Shown piece by piece: positions 13,801 to 26,683 of a stretch of 64,000 nt of DNA (the first letter of the stretch is position 1; every line of letters starts with the position of its first letter). A model generated the notes under the pieces. That model searched no databases and had not been told where the DNA came from. It worked only from the letters and a program-made list of their open reading frames with translations. The translations under genes and the position numbers were made by a program. This DNA is from Euonymus europaeus (taxonomy: Eukaryota > Streptophyta > Magnoliopsida > Celastrales > Celastraceae): assembly GCA_963580455.1 (NCBI GenBank), contig OY756958.1, forward strand, positions 26,858,501 through 26,922,500, given 5' to 3'.

Positions 13801-14251
13801 AACAAAATTTTCATCCAAAAGGAAACATGAATTCCACATACACACAATTTGCAATCTCATTTTAAAATCTTTTCTTTACCCTATACTCTCTCCCAAGTCT
13901 ACAATAATGAAGTAACAGTCACAGATAAATTAAACTCCATTTTTCTTTCTTAATAAGTGGTATAATCAATCAATTAATGGCTCGCCAGTAAGAAATTAGT
14001 CATCTTCTTACCCTAAATTTTCTCCGGATACAAACAGAACAAGAGACTCAGGTACATACCTTGGCGACGTATTCCATTTCGGCGAATTTGAAGGCAACTC
14101 CTAAACAGCCAAAGAGAGGCGAGACCAGGGAGCATGCGCGAGAGAAGGGGGCCAATTCCGTGTCGGCAGTATGTAAATTCATAGTCGACGCGAGATCGCT
14201 GAAGGCCTCCGCGATCTTTCTGAGCGGCCTTTCATTCTCTCCGTCGGCCAT
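10827..14251 (-). CDS. ACD11: ACD11-like sphingolipid (ceramide-1-phosphate) transfer protein
   Basis: ACD11 moves ceramide-1-phosphate and related sphingolipids between membranes, and its loss in Arabidopsis causes runaway cell death. Four exons (14251-14060, 13780-13608, 11563-11415, 10933-10827) join in frame to give 206 residues, the length I recall for Arabidopsis ACD11. The glycolipid-transfer fold spans almost the whole protein. Head-group residues remembered from the Arabidopsis structure are present as K64, R99, R103 (in SHSRNLLRVKRG) and H143 (in APHHGW). The remembered D60 is E60 here (FAEMEYVAK). The C-terminus ends KLGIDW. The start is the first ATG in frame (MADGENE). A 2-kb second intron (11564-13607) holds LINE debris and a tandem duplication. 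The gene is divergent from the PheRS beta gene. Confidence 0.93.
12110..12345. repeat. Two-copy tandem duplication, period about 119 bp
   Basis: The words ATGTGGATCCAAGAAATTA and AAGCTATGAGTATGGAA each occur twice, with the first at 12135 and 12254. The two copies lie side by side in intron 2 of ACD11 and have diverged by only a few bases, so the duplication is fairly recent. The unit does not code for anything recognisable. Confidence 0.8.
12600..12845 (+). mobile_element. L1-type LINE reverse-transcriptase fragment in ACD11 intron
   Basis: In one plus-strand frame from about 12640, GFGGRCQSWNKKGIFSS resembles the region before the LINE reverse-transcriptase palm. The next part shifts frame and reads FINGGGTEFFCSSRGLRQGD, which matches the widespread NGSPTGFF..SRGLRQGDPLSP block of plant L1 elements. 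A frameshift and stop codons show it is dead. It is antisense to ACD11 and lies just downstream of the 119-bp duplication. Confidence 0.7.
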
Positions 14252-14760
14252 GAAGATCACAAGTCTCGTCGACTCCCCGCAACGCCTAATAAAGTCGAAA
14301 TTCGTTGCACTGGTTCTCCCCGGATCCGAAGTTGGTCTCCTATAAAGTTGGAGGGAGCAGGTTAGTTAATAAAGGGGGGAAAAATATCTTATCTGCTAAT
14401 GGACCAGCCCACACAAAATTAAAAATGGGAGAGAGGTGCAATGTTTCGGCCCATTTTTTGCGCAATCGTACTATTGTAGTATCCGTGTGGGCCTCTGTAT
14501 CCTGGGTTTGAGCCTCGCGGACTACAAAAAAAGGTTGACCTATTAGCCAATGGCCAGCCCACGTGAACAATGGTTCGGCCCTTTTTAAAATTGTACAAGA
14601 GAGTAATTGGCTTAGGGTTTAGGATATAAAACCACGCCACAAAACGACGGCGCCTGCTCTCGTTGCAGCGATCGAGTTCCAATTCGAGAGTCGAACACCC
14701 CGAGGTTCGAAATTTACAACCCAACGAAAATCCGTTCTTTGTTGCTCAGGAAACGCCAGC
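14252..14760. promoter_or_regulatory. Shared divergent promoter of ACD11 and PheRS beta
   Basis: The two start codons are 510 bp apart and point away from each other. The interval holds four site II-type words (TGGGCY or its complement) at 14406, 14448, 14488 and 14556, a CCAAT box near 14547, a CACGTG G-box at 14560-14565, and a telo-box (TTAGGGTTTA) at 14612-14621. Site II plus telo-box is a known pairing in plant promoters of translation genes, which fits the synthetase. The motifs are seen directly; their activity is inferred. Confidence 0.65.
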
Positions 14761-17700
14761 ATGCCAACAGTGAGTGTGGGCAGGGATCGACTCTTCAATG
14801 CCCTTGGCAAAACTTATAGTAATCTCCTCTTTCTATCTTTTTCTTTCATTCTATTTCAATTGATCACAAGTGAACTCTTGTTTAGTGTCTTGTGCGTATT
14901 TCATGTTGAATTGCAGCTCAAGAAGAGTTCGAGGATTTGTGTTTCCGTTTTGGGATTGAGTTGGACGATGTGGTGAGTAACTACTATCCACTGTCATTTA
15001 AATAAAAAAATGATTTACAAGCAGATAAGATTAGATAGGTGTAATTGAAATTTTTTACCTTTTGTAGACAACGGAAAAAGAAATAATTAGAAAGGAGCTA
15101 CATTTAGAAGAATCTAGAGCGCTAGCTGCTGGTGATGATGAAGAAATTATCTACAAAATTGAAGTTCCTGCAAACAGGTACTTTTATGCTTCTTTTTTCC
15201 TCTTCGGTTGTATGTGGGTGCGTTTTTCTTAATCCAAATGCATTTGGGTTTTGTATAGCTAGAGTTTTTTTCTTGGATGGGCGTGGGCCAAGTTATAGTT
15301 TTTGAATGGGATTTGATCAGCTTGTCATTTTGTGTTTTAGTTTTCTGAAGTCATATCCAATCTAATTAAGTGGTGTTTTGGCTTATGGCACTGATACTAT
15401 TAATTGGTTCCTCTTCACCGAGTTCTTGTTGATCAAAAACTCACTTCTTGTATTTTGCTATTTTTTATTTTTCCCATATTTTTGTTGTTGGGACAGAGAT
15501 GGTATAGAAATTTGGTTTAGCTGATTAATTTTCAGGGTCCAAAAAGTTCTGTTACTTCGAATGAGTTACCACAACTCAATTTATGTGTGTTTTCATAGAC
15601 TATTTGTAGCTTAAAATTAAATTTTACAGTAATGGGCTGCAATACTGATGAGTGATGACCATTTGTATTGATATAATGCAGATATGATTTGCTTTGCCTT
15701 GAAGGGCTTGCACAATCTTTGCGTGTTTTCCTTGGAGAGGAAGAGATACCCACTTATAATCTGGCTGAAATTAGCAAAAAACATATGCTTAAAATGCATG
15801 TGAAACCTGAGGTAACCATTGTAACCAATTTTATGTCTGTTTGATTGAGAGTATTTCTGACTAAGTATAAGCTGATTTAGAGAATATTGTATGAGAATGT
15901 TTAAGATTATGTTTGACAGAGTATAAGCTGTACCAACGTTCAACCAAATAGATGCGTAATATTTATTTTGGGTATTTTGTTACATGTATGTGACCTTGCT
16001 TGCCCCTTTGCAGACTTCTTTAATTCGTCCCTTTGTTGTTTGTGCTGTATTGAGAGGAATGACCTTTGATGAAGCAAGTTATAAGAGCTTCATTGATCTT
16101 CAAGATAAGCTTCATCAAAACATTTGTAGGTAACATATCTGATGAATCTGCTTGTCATTAAGAGCTTAGAATGATCTTTAGAAATTTTGACTTATTTTTT
16201 CATTTTTTAACGTATCTGATACATTGCCTGGCTTGGGGTTCTTTTCATTGGATGGATCTTATATTATCAGTTTTTCTCTTCATTTGAAAAATTCTTCTGG
16301 ACCTTACTTTTTCTTCTTGTTTTAGGCGAAGAACTTTAGTCGCTATTGGGACTCATGACTTGGATAGATTACAAGGACCTTTTAGTTACGAGGTTGACTT
16401 CTGTTTTTTCTCTCCATTAAGATGTAATATTGGTTTCTGATAGTCTTGGTACAATGTTTGTGAGTACTTATCCCCATCTCTCTTCCCGTTCCTCACAGCC
16501 CCTTTTGTTGGTCTTTGGCAGAGCATTAGGATCTAACAATCTTTGTTTGAGTTATCTTTGGATCCTTTTAATTTGTGGAAATTCAAATTATTGTTAAAGA
16601 TTTTGAAAATATTATACTCTTTTTGCATGATTTATTTTTGAAAAAATTCTATTACTTATCATTTACTTTAATCTACTTGTTCAATTTCAGGCTTTGCCTC
16701 CTGGAGACATAAATTTTGTGCCACTGAAACAGGTAGTTATTCGGTTTATACTGTAATATTTTAATTAAATTTTAGAACTACTTACTTGTTTTTAATGGTA
16801 ATTTATTAGCTTACTCGTATAAGTATTTGGTAAACTTCCATATGTGCTTTAAAAAATAAGGGACAGGAGTTGATAGTCTAAAAATTAGTGTAGCTGCTTT
16901 TCCTGGGGAGAGGAATGTTGACAATTTTATTTTCTATAATAGGGACAGTAATATGTATTCAGAAATAACAAGCTTACCAATCTCTCTCTCATCATCGTCG
17001 TCGTAATTGTGATCAATCCTTAAAAGGATGAATTTTGAACAGTGACACGAAAACAGAGGAAATATTGTTAAAACTTCTCTAATGCTGTTTCATATAAAAG
17101 ATCTCTACCAAAACTTTGATAATTGAAGGCAACTATCTTCATAAAAGCTCTTCTCTGTGAAGCTTTTTATTAAATCTTTCCATTTGAAGTTCAAGCTGTT
17201 CTTGATGGGCTCTAGATCGCTTGAGCTTCATTTGGTTTAGGAATTAACATAATTTGCATACCCCATGGAGAATGAAATGATAAGAAAGAAGACATTTTCT
17301 GTTACGGTTGTCTTTTATAGATATGTTGTATGTGGTTTGGTGGTTCGAAGCATTGCTCCAGCAATAATCACTGAATATTCAAATTGGTTATATGCATATG
17401 GTGCACTTTTTGTTTTTAAATATAGATCGACTTTTTCTATGAATATTTATAAGTGCAACTCTACCGTAGATAGTGGGTTGCATTAAAATATGCCTAATAG
17501 TTAGTAACCTACTGAAATTAATCATTTGGTTGGAAAGTGTTTTCAATGAAAGACCTCAATCGGTATTTCAGTATGCATAAATTATTGTTTCAGTAAGGAG
17601 TTTGAATATGGTTAGGTGTTGCATGAGAATATGGAATCAAATTTCTTCGCATAGTTGTTGCGTTTATCTCGTTGTTTCTCCTATGTTAAATTGTTATTCT

Positions 17701-20700
17701 GTATTCCCTCTATGGAAAATAAGAGTGGTGATATCTTGCTATCTTGAATTATGCGGATATTTTTGTTGCTAGTGATGTGATACTGAAACTTATTTCTGGT
17801 TTGTTTTGTTATTTAGGATAAAATTTTCAGAGCTGACGAGTTGATGGAGTTCTACAAAGTGAGTTCTAAACTGAGACTTCTTTTGAATAGGGGCGCTTGT
17901 GGATGTTGGTTTCCATTATTGTTTCTCACATTTTTTTCCGAATCTTGTGATACTGAAATTTGGATTTTTGTAATAATGATTAGGATTTTGAAATTTGGAT
18001 CTTGAATACGGAGCTCCACCTTTTCTAATATGTTGTTCATCTTTTAATCTTTGGCAGTCTGATTTGAAATTGAAGAAGTTTTTGCATATAATTGAAAATT
18101 CACCAGTGTTCCCTGTCATATATGACTCTAACAGGTATGGCTTCTTGTATTAAAGCATATCTATCATTCATATGCACCCTTACCCAGAATTTTGTCTGAT
18201 GGAGTTCCATTTGCTTTATGATATTTCATTTAACTTTATTTTATCAACTAAGGATACGCTGTGCTTAAACGGTTGGTTTGCGTAAAAAAATTTAATTTTG
18301 AAATTACATTTGATCATGTTTTATAGTTTTTCTTCCTCAAAAAAGTTTGGTTTGTTGAATTAATTAAGTTTTTTTTCCACAGAACTGTTTTGTCTCTACC
18401 CCCAATTATCAATGGTGCCCATTCAGCAATCACTTTAAAGACTAAGAATGTGTTTATAGAATGCACAGCCACGGATTTAACAAAAGCTAAAATTGTTTTG
18501 AACACAATGGTAAGAGTTAAGATTATCTCAATGCATTAATTATGTTTTCGAATTTGTGTTTGTGTTTCCACTCATTAGTAGATGGCATTCAATTTTTTTA
18601 CTTCTGATTCCTAGGTGACAATTTTCTCATCATACTGTGGAAGCAAGTTTGAGGTGGAACCTGTTGAAGTGATATATTCTGATGGGAAGTCATTTGTTTA
18701 CCCTGATTTATCTGTCTATAATATGGAAGTTCCTCTAAAATATATTACTGGTTCAATTGGAGTCTCTTTGGAGTCAAACGAGGTACGTGAATCCCTTGTA
18801 TCCTTTTTAAAAATTATACTTTTTGGAAACATAAAATGGCTCTATTGGAGTAAGCATTACCATAGAGACATTGCTTGCTGGAAGTAGGTTGATGAAATCC
18901 ATATGATCTTTTAAAGTATATTTTATCATTGAATTATAGTTCTTTTGTCTTGGAACCAATCATCTTTATCAAAGACTTTGTCCCAAAAATTTCGGTTGGC
19001 TCTAATCCTTGAATCTATTAGAGGAATTAATTTGAATGATTAAATCCACCTCTTGGATTCTGTTTGCCATTCACTCCTATGTAGAGCACACTTGTTGTTT
19101 TACCCTTGTATTGTTTTCAGAGTATTTCTGCTTCATCTCATATTCATACTTTCATAGGTGCTTCTTCAGTATACTACCCATACTTCAGCTGCTTAGTAGT
19201 TGGCCTTTTGATGAAATTAAGCACTCGTCAAAGAATGAGCATTTGTGATGTATTCCTTTTCTATGATGCAAACTTGTGGTTTCCATTAGTTTGACTGGGA
19301 AGCTGTTCTTATTAGCAGAAAGGGAACACATCTCAAGAGTTCTTGAAAATCCTGTGTATCTCCTCTGTTCTGATGAATTCTGACGATTTTCTGCAATATT
19401 TGGATTTATTTTATATTCCTTCAAGTTCTGAACTTATCATTGACAGATTAGGGATTGTTTTCGCAGGTTTTGAATTATCACCTCATGTTTAGGTTATTGT
19501 ATTAGATCTGTGACCACCCTGTGTTTTCAGCCAGTGGCTTATTCAAGTTTTACAATTTTACAACTTTTCATTGTATTTATCCTTCAGGTCACTTGTTTGT
19601 TAAACCGTATGCAATTACGTGCTGAGCAGTCCATTGTAAGTGATGAACAATGTAACATCAATGTAACTGTACCTCCAACCAGAAGTGATGTTCTCCACCC
19701 ATGTGATGTAATGGAGGTATTGATGCTAACAGTTTGGGTCATTGAATCGCCAAAGTTAATCTACTAAACAGTTGATTTAGTGCACTTGCATTTCCTGCTG
19801 ACAAGAGTTCTTTTTTTCTTTTTTCTTTTGGGCTTTGCAGGATGTTGCTATTGCTTACGGGTATAATAACATCCCAAAAAGAAAGCTTACCTCTTTAAAG
19901 CCATTGGCATTAAACGAAATCAGTGATCTTATCAGACTGGAGGTAATGAAAAATTGCATGTTACTGTTTGATATGTATGTGTGTGTGTTCATTGTTTCCT
20001 TTCTTTTTACTGCTAATTTCTGTCTTAACTCTTGTTCTTCAGCGTTTAACATTTCTTTTCTATTAGGTAGCAATGAATGGGTTTGTGGAGACTTTGAATT
20101 GGATTTTGCTGTCTTCCAACGAGAATTCTCATATGTTAAATCGCAATGATGACAAAACTGTTGTCATCGCAAATCCTCGTACCTCTGACTTTGAGGTCTG
20201 TATATTTTGCCATTGCGCTTAAATGTAATTGGCCAGAGTGTTGAATTATAAAATAAATTTGTATACTTAATTTTTGTCTATGTTAATAGAACGCTTAATG
20301 TTGTGGCGTGATCTTATTATGCTATAGTAATAGGCAGGTTTTATGATAAGCAGGTTTACTATCAAAATGTTTTGTTTTGAATTATTGGTGATAAGTAAAT
20401 TTGTGACTAGGTCATCCTCATCATCCAAGTTCATGTGGTTGAGTGGTTCCCCTATTTGTCTGTTAGGGAACCCTTTTGTTCCTCACATGGAAGGCTTTTG
20501 CTAACAAACTCTCTTTCAAAATGTGGTGCAGGTTGTCCGTACCAGTCTCATGCCGGGTACATTGAAAACTGTAGCATACAACAAAGACCATCCGAAACCC
20601 ATAAAGGTGTTGGAGACTTTTTCAACTCTTCTTGTTGACTAAATTATTCTTATGACATTCTTGTAGTTTTCACTTGTAAGACATTGTGCTCGTGTTTGAA

Positions 20701-22405
20701 TTGTTTTGGTTGCTTCTATGATCAAAAAGTTCTGACATCTTAGTTTTATCTAATAGATTTTGAAGTGAGATTTTTCTTGAGTTTTAACCTTCAATTGTTG
20801 AGTCTTCATTTCCTTTGTCCTGTGCATTTATGAACTGATGTGGAAATAAGGGTGTGAGCAGCATTTACTGTTTTGCGCATGAATGGAGGTTGATTTAGCT
20901 ATCCATTCCCAACTCCATATGCAAAGGCTAATAGGTGGATCTGCCACTGGTTGGAGGTATCCGTATTTTCAAATGTGCCACGATATTTCACTAATCTTGG
21001 CATTCATTTAAACAATCACATAAGTGACTACAGTGCCAAATTATTTTTTTCCTTTCCCTAAAGTCACTCATAATCTTTAAAAATTGCCTGCGCACATCCT
21101 TTTCAAAATCATACAATGGTTTGTGAATTTTGTGGTACCCCAACGCTGCAAGTTTACTACAACAAACTTGCTGAACTCATTTTTGGAAATACTTGTCTGT
21201 ATGATTTCTCTCATCACACTTTTTTTTTTTTGCATGCATGAATAGCTTTCCTGCTATAAGCATTTTCAACTATCTTACATATCATTCTTTTGAAATTCAT
21301 ACAATGGGTTGTGAATTTTTTGGTACCCCAATGTTGCAAGTTTACTACAACAATCTTTCAGAACTCAATTTGGAAATGCATGTCCGTATCATTTCTCTCT
21401 CTTCACACTTTTTTTGCACACATAAATAGCTTTCCTTCTAAGCACTTTCAACTATCTTACATAATAGAGTTACGATGCTATTCATGTCGTTAAAATATTT
21501 GTTCCTTTGGTATCCATTGTTATGCTTCCTGAAATATATACACATTTGTGTAAATAATAAGTATTTCTTTTAGATTTTTGAAGTGGGTGATATAGCATGT
21601 TTGGATGGAAAGAGAGATGTTGGTGCGTCAAATCGTCGCATGCTTGCAGCATTGCACTGTGGTGCGAATTCGGGATTTGAGGTACACTCGCCTTGCAACT
21701 TTAGATGTATTTATTTTTCTGAGAATAAGGAAGAAAAGGCCTCTAGATGTATTGCTTATTAAATTTATTTTATCTTCTTCGGTACAACTACCATCTAACT
21801 GTGAGTCTGTGATGAAGCTTTGTTGTATTGCTTTCGAAGATCTGATAGTCTAGTGGTGGAAGAAGGCAAGGATCATGATAATGTGAAAAGTGAACTGAAA
21901 TGACTAGTCAAAGTAATCAGTTATTGGACTGCTATATGCAAGCCTGACATATAACAAACTTAAACCTTCTTATTTGCAGCTGATTCATTCCCTGGTGGAC
22001 AGAGTTATGGAAGTTATGGGAACTCCTTTTGTTCCAGCTGGTGATCATACGGGATACTATATCAAGCGTTCAGATGTAAGTGTTTATTTGTTACACTTCC
22101 TTTATGGTGTGCAGAATATATTTGGTCTATGGTACTCAATTGCCTTGGTGTATCTTCTTAAGGCACCTGAGTTCCTTCAAGGCAGACAAGCCAGTATTAT
22201 TTATAAAGGGAAGTGCATTGGAATTTTCGGAATAGTGCACCCTGAGGTATCGTTGCATTTGACTGAACCCATTAAGGTCTTAAATCTTTCTAATTTGTGA
22301 TAGCATTGTAAAATACATATTTTGTATGGCTTTCAGGTCTTGAGCAACTTTGGCATTCCTGATCCTTGCTCCCACCTAGAGCTGGATATTGAGTTTTTCT
22401 TGTAG
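14761..22405 (+). CDS. FARSB: Phenylalanine-tRNA ligase beta subunit, cytosolic
   Basis: The beta subunit pairs with alpha in the cytosolic alpha2-beta2 enzyme that charges tRNA(Phe). Nineteen exons were placed: 14761-14818, 14917-14972, 15068-15178, 15682-15811, 16014-16129, 16326-16392, 16691-16732, 17817-17858, 18058-18134, 18383-18509, 18615-18782, 19589-19716, 19841-19942, 20067-20195, 20532-20606, 21574-21681, 21980-22075, 22163-22246 and 22337-22405. They total 1,785 bp, 594 residues, close to the usual length. Typical blocks are [16 protein letters not shown] at the start, [18 protein letters not shown], the B3/4-like domain ([13 protein letters not shown]), the B5 domain ([19 protein letters not shown]) and the catalytic-like B6/7 region ending LELDIEFFL. 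No organellar transit peptide is seen, as expected for the cytosolic form. The symbol is the animal one; plants have no settled symbol. Confidence 0.95.
21097..21470. repeat. Two-copy tandem duplication, period about 188 bp
   Basis: Intron 15 of the PheRS beta gene carries two adjacent diverged copies of a block of about 186 bp. Shared words include CATACAATGG (21110 and 21298), GTGGTACCCCAA or its close match TTGGTACCCCAA, and GTTTACTACAACAA. Neither copy has coding potential. The copies differ at many positions, so this is older than the ACD11 intron duplication. Confidence 0.8.
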
Positions 22406-23754
22406 GACAAGGATATACTTCTTGTTTGCGAATGTAAACGCCCTTTTCATTCATTTTTGGACAATCTTTCTTTACTAGAAAGCAGAATGCTCAAGCCGTA
22501 TTGGCTATGTTATCGGATATTGGCTCGAGATTACTAAGACATGATTTTTATTTATGATGTAGAATGTGAATACGGCGCTAAATGAATTGCTGCTGTTTTT
22601 GTGATATTGGTTCGTCCTTCAGGTTTCTGTAGTTGGATTCCATTGAGAATGGATTAGAATTGTGTTGTTTTATTCATCATTATTATTTCTATAGGTTGGT
22701 TCGACTTGAAGCTTTTGATGCTTGCTTGGGAACTGCTTACAGGACCATGATGGTAAACTTTAGCAGAGAGGAGGAAAGGAGGATCACGAACTCAGATTGC
22801 CTCGGTGGTTCTACTTATAATATATTCCATTTGATTCGATTTGAAAGTTAGGTCGGTTTGAAAATTGCTCATCGTAATCATGGGCATGGCTACTGAAAAA
22901 ACGAAAATAAAAACAAAGTTTTGGCAAGTAGTAGATGATTAAATTAGAGACCCTAGATTTGTGGGGAGACCGTGCCTCCATTTCAGTCTGAATTCGTCCA
23001 GATACGAAGGGATTCAGGAGCAGTGAAATCAGCTAAATGACAGATCTCTGCCAAATGCGAAGCATGAAACCTTAGTGATCGGATTATAATTGCGAAGCTA
23101 AATCTGATTCTCATAATCACAATCTCCACCCGAAAACTGCACGAGAATCCATCCAAAACTTATGCTTTTCTCTTCAATGGATAACCTTCAGGCGTCGGAA
23201 GAAACAGCAAAAGCACTTGACCTTGATGGTAGCTACCTTGGTAGGAGTATGGTACGATGCAGGTGAAATCCAAGGTTACTGAGTTCATAGGAAGCTTCAG
23301 ATGGACTTTAGAGAAAGAAAACAAGGACCTGTTTTGAACCCTCAGGATTAAGTGCTTGTTGAGCATTTTCTACAGCGCTTGTGATGAAACTTTTATAGTC
23401 CTCCTTGTAGACCAACAATCAAAATAACATCCTGCATTGCCCCCACAGGAAGAAGAAGGTGGTGGTGGTAGGCAAATAGCCTAAAACTTCCTTTAGAAAG
23501 AGCCAGCATTCATTTCTTGTGGCTTTGACTTTGTAGCATCAAGCTAATTCCAATTTCTCTGTTTTTTATAGATGCAATCGGGGATAAAGCAGATACTTCG
23601 CCCAGTACATCTACAAAACCAAAATCCATATCGGAAAGAAATTGTTTGACGAGAAAAGGAAGCAAAACAGATCCGCAACATGTTTATCCTGCATTTGTAT
23701 TCCAAAACGCTGAATGATATAAGTATGCAAACATGTTGACAAGTTCTAATAATT
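22406..23754. other. Convergent intergenic region between PheRS beta and KxDL gene, with an unassigned minus-strand coding-like piece
   Basis: The 3' UTR of PheRS beta and the 3' UTR of the KxDL gene should meet here. On the minus strand, about 23420-23290 reads VYKEDYKSFITSAVENAQQ and goes on with a protein-like composition up to a stop. A second frame at 23366-23160 reads SKVHLKLPMNSVTLDFTCIV. I do not recognise either. They could be an old gene fragment or chance. The rest shows nothing. Confidence 0.35.
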
Positions 23755-26352
23755 CTACTGAGGCATTTCAAGATCTGGTCTTCGGTCGAGTACTTCTATC
23801 GTTGATTCATCAGGAAATGCATCTGGATAGGTAGCCAAAATTTTAGCCTTCATGCCCCTGTAAAGCGAAGCGGGAAAGCATGAATCCCACCCAATAGGTG
23901 TGAGGTTAGCTGAATTAGAAAGTAGAAATACAGCTCAATGCCACAGCAAACAATGCATGAATAGTTTCTACGTCTTAAGAAGATATACACACACACACAT
24001 ATAACAGTACTTGCAGAACAGCACAAAATAAAGAACTGCAATAAAAAATTGCTCTTATCAATTAACAACTTAGGGACCAACAATAAGAAGCCCTAACACC
24101 CAATCATAAGTTCACCAAAAACTCTCTCACCCGATGTGTACGTAAAGAACTCAAAGACAAGGCATCACTGAGTACAAAGAGAGAATAGAGTGAGGAGAAA
24201 GACATCAGTTGGCACAACATGAAATTATGAACTGAGCATATAGGAGCATTGAACTTCTACAATTATTGTACTAAAACCCTTAAATAAGTCACAATCCAAA
24301 TATCCTGATAAGCAAAGATATGACCATGCAGCCTTGAGATAAAAGTCAGGTGAGAACAAAATCATCAGCTTTTACTCATTTTTTCCTCACTTTGACAAGT
24401 TTTCTTTTTTATCCTCCTCTTATGATAACAGAATAATTTAGATGAAAAGCTAAGGAAACAGGAAAGGGGGAAATGTTAGGGTAAAAAAAAAAGAACAGGG
24501 AAATAAAGTCAAAAACTAAAAATCATAAATGTTGAGTTTGTCAAATTCAAGAAACAAAGCATTAGTTTGACTGTACCTAAGCTTCAGAAAGATGTAATCA
24601 AGGTCTGACTTCATAGACTTTAATACCCGAGTATTTCTTAAAAAATCACCAGAAACCTCAGCAAAGCAATGCTCTGAATACTCATTGAAATGTGATAGAA
24701 CAGCATTACTGTCTTGTAATCTCCCCAATCTGTAGTTTGGGGAAAACAAAGAAGCACAGATAGATGTAATCACAACGGTTGCCATACTGACTTGAGCAAA
24801 AAAAGACATGGAGAAGAATATAGAACATGTGCAGTGGTGAACCTTCAGGAACCCACATGCACCCGAATTTCTCTTGGCATAAGCAGTTGCAAATAATCTA
24901 CACAAGTTACTCCAACTGGGTACTGTGGCAAGAATAGAGAATGACTATCAAGTATATTTATGCCACCAAACAAGGAAACAGCAAGGCAAAAGCAAGCCCG
25001 CCAAGGTGAAAATATATGGACCTTACCACTAGCATCATGGATGCGCATCTACTTATGGCATAGCAAAGGGGTTCGCAAGGCAGGTTCTTTTTAGTACCAA
25101 GTTTTTAACAGAACATACACCATATGGGTAGGGACTAGGGTCACATCTACAGATTAAGAATGTCACAACTTCATAAATGGATAGATTCTGCTTAATCATA
25201 ATGATCTCGTAAAATTTCAAATGGAAAAAAATACATATAAGATCCACAAAACTCTACCAAAAATTTAATGGATGCTTGAGATTTTAATCCAGATAAGTCA
25301 AAGAATTTTAGACTTCATAGCAAAAACAATAAAAAATTTCCATGTAATGACCAATGCTCATCAACAAAATTGATTCTTCTATATTTGGGTGCTTGATGCC
25401 ATTTCGAACGCATAAAAACAGCAATGATAAGAAATATTGTGAACACAGAAAAACATCAATGACAAGAATATGAATCTTCATTTTTTTCCATTACAGTGCC
25501 ACTTTTATTTCAGCCAACCATTGCATCAGCGAAGCAGAATCTGAAACTACAAGGGATTAAGAACATGCCTGCGGAGATTGAAGTAAAACCACAATATTTT
25601 TGCTGAGCTCAGTTGCGGGTACATATGCAGCAGCAAGCATGTCATTGAATGGTATAGATTGTAACATGAGTAAATCTTTCCTAATTACAATCCTATCCAG
25701 ACGGGCTGATTAGTTCCATGCCAACCATAATCTAGAGATATATCCAAAAGTTTGCATGGACAAAAGTTTCTAATTTGAATTCCCATTTAACCCCAGCTCT
25801 GATACTAAGGTACACAAGAGCAGTGAAATGCAGACTTTCCATTTCGCGAGATACAAAATGTGTGAAGAAGAGTCAAGACACTAAATTAGGGAAAGTTTAG
25901 TACTGCATGTTTTTTTTAAAACAGTTCGTATGAGTGTTGCACAGCCAAATTTCAACTTAAACACGACAGGAAATTTAAGGTTTTTTACACTTTCTAGCAA
26001 ATAGAATTGTAAATCCTTATTGAATTACTTCGTATAATAGCTAATTTCAACTTAGAGCTTTTAATAAACATATTACTCAAGAACAGACACGCACACGATC
26101 CAAAAACACAGCATAATTTGTTCCAAGACGAGATTTTAAGCTTCAATTCGCAATCATATAATTGCATAGACTCATAGAGCAAAATTGAAAATTTCAAACA
26201 AAAAGGGAAGATTAAACACTAGCGAAAGAGGGATACATGAGGTTCTGCGATTGCTTGAGGGAGTCCAGATCGTTGTCTTTGATTAGGGTTTTGAACTCAC
26301 GAGAAACTTCGCGCGAAACCGCACTGATCGACTCTTTCTCCTTCTGCTCCAT
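23755..26352 (-). CDS. KxDL motif-containing protein (BORC/BLOC-1-related subunit)
   Basis: Proteins with the KxDL domain are small coiled-coil subunits of BORC/BLOC-type complexes that act in lysosome or endosome positioning in animals; the plant role is poorly defined. Three exons (26352-26237, 24729-24577, 23857-23755) join in frame to 123 residues. The defining motif is plain: VLKSMKSDLDYIFLKLR, with K-x-D-L as KSDL, at the end of exon 2. The short C-terminal exon (ATYPDAFPDE) completes a usual-length protein. The N-terminus MEQKEKESISAVSREV is charged and helical in character. The start is the first ATG in frame. The gene runs convergently to PheRS beta. Confidence 0.85.
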
Positions 26353-26500
26353 TTTCGATCACACAGAGCAATTAGGCATGGGCCTTTCACGCCATAATTC
26401 GCTTCAAATAAAGTAAAGTTTGGGCCTATCTTATTGGGCTATAATATTTGAAGAGGTGATCCAATCTAAATTTGGTTCAAGTCTTGGGTCAAAATGGGCT
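26353..26500 (-). promoter_or_regulatory. KxDL gene promoter with site II words
   Basis: Four TGGGCC/TGGGCT words lie within 150 bp upstream of the ATG, at 26379, 26421, 26435 and 26495. Clusters of these elements mark promoters of growth-linked housekeeping genes in plants. No TATA box was seen at a suitable place, which agrees with a broad housekeeping promoter. Confidence 0.45.
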
Positions 26501-26683
26501 GCTTGTATTAGAACGCAAGGTAGAGTCTTACGGACTAACTGTTTTTTGTTGGATCTTTCAAGGAGGGCCTGCAAATAGAATAGAAAACATGGTGGATGAG
26601 GCCCATACTATAAGCCCATAAATCCATCCAATTGACACAAACTTGTTTATTCGTTAGTAATACAGTAGGACTTCTACTCACAC

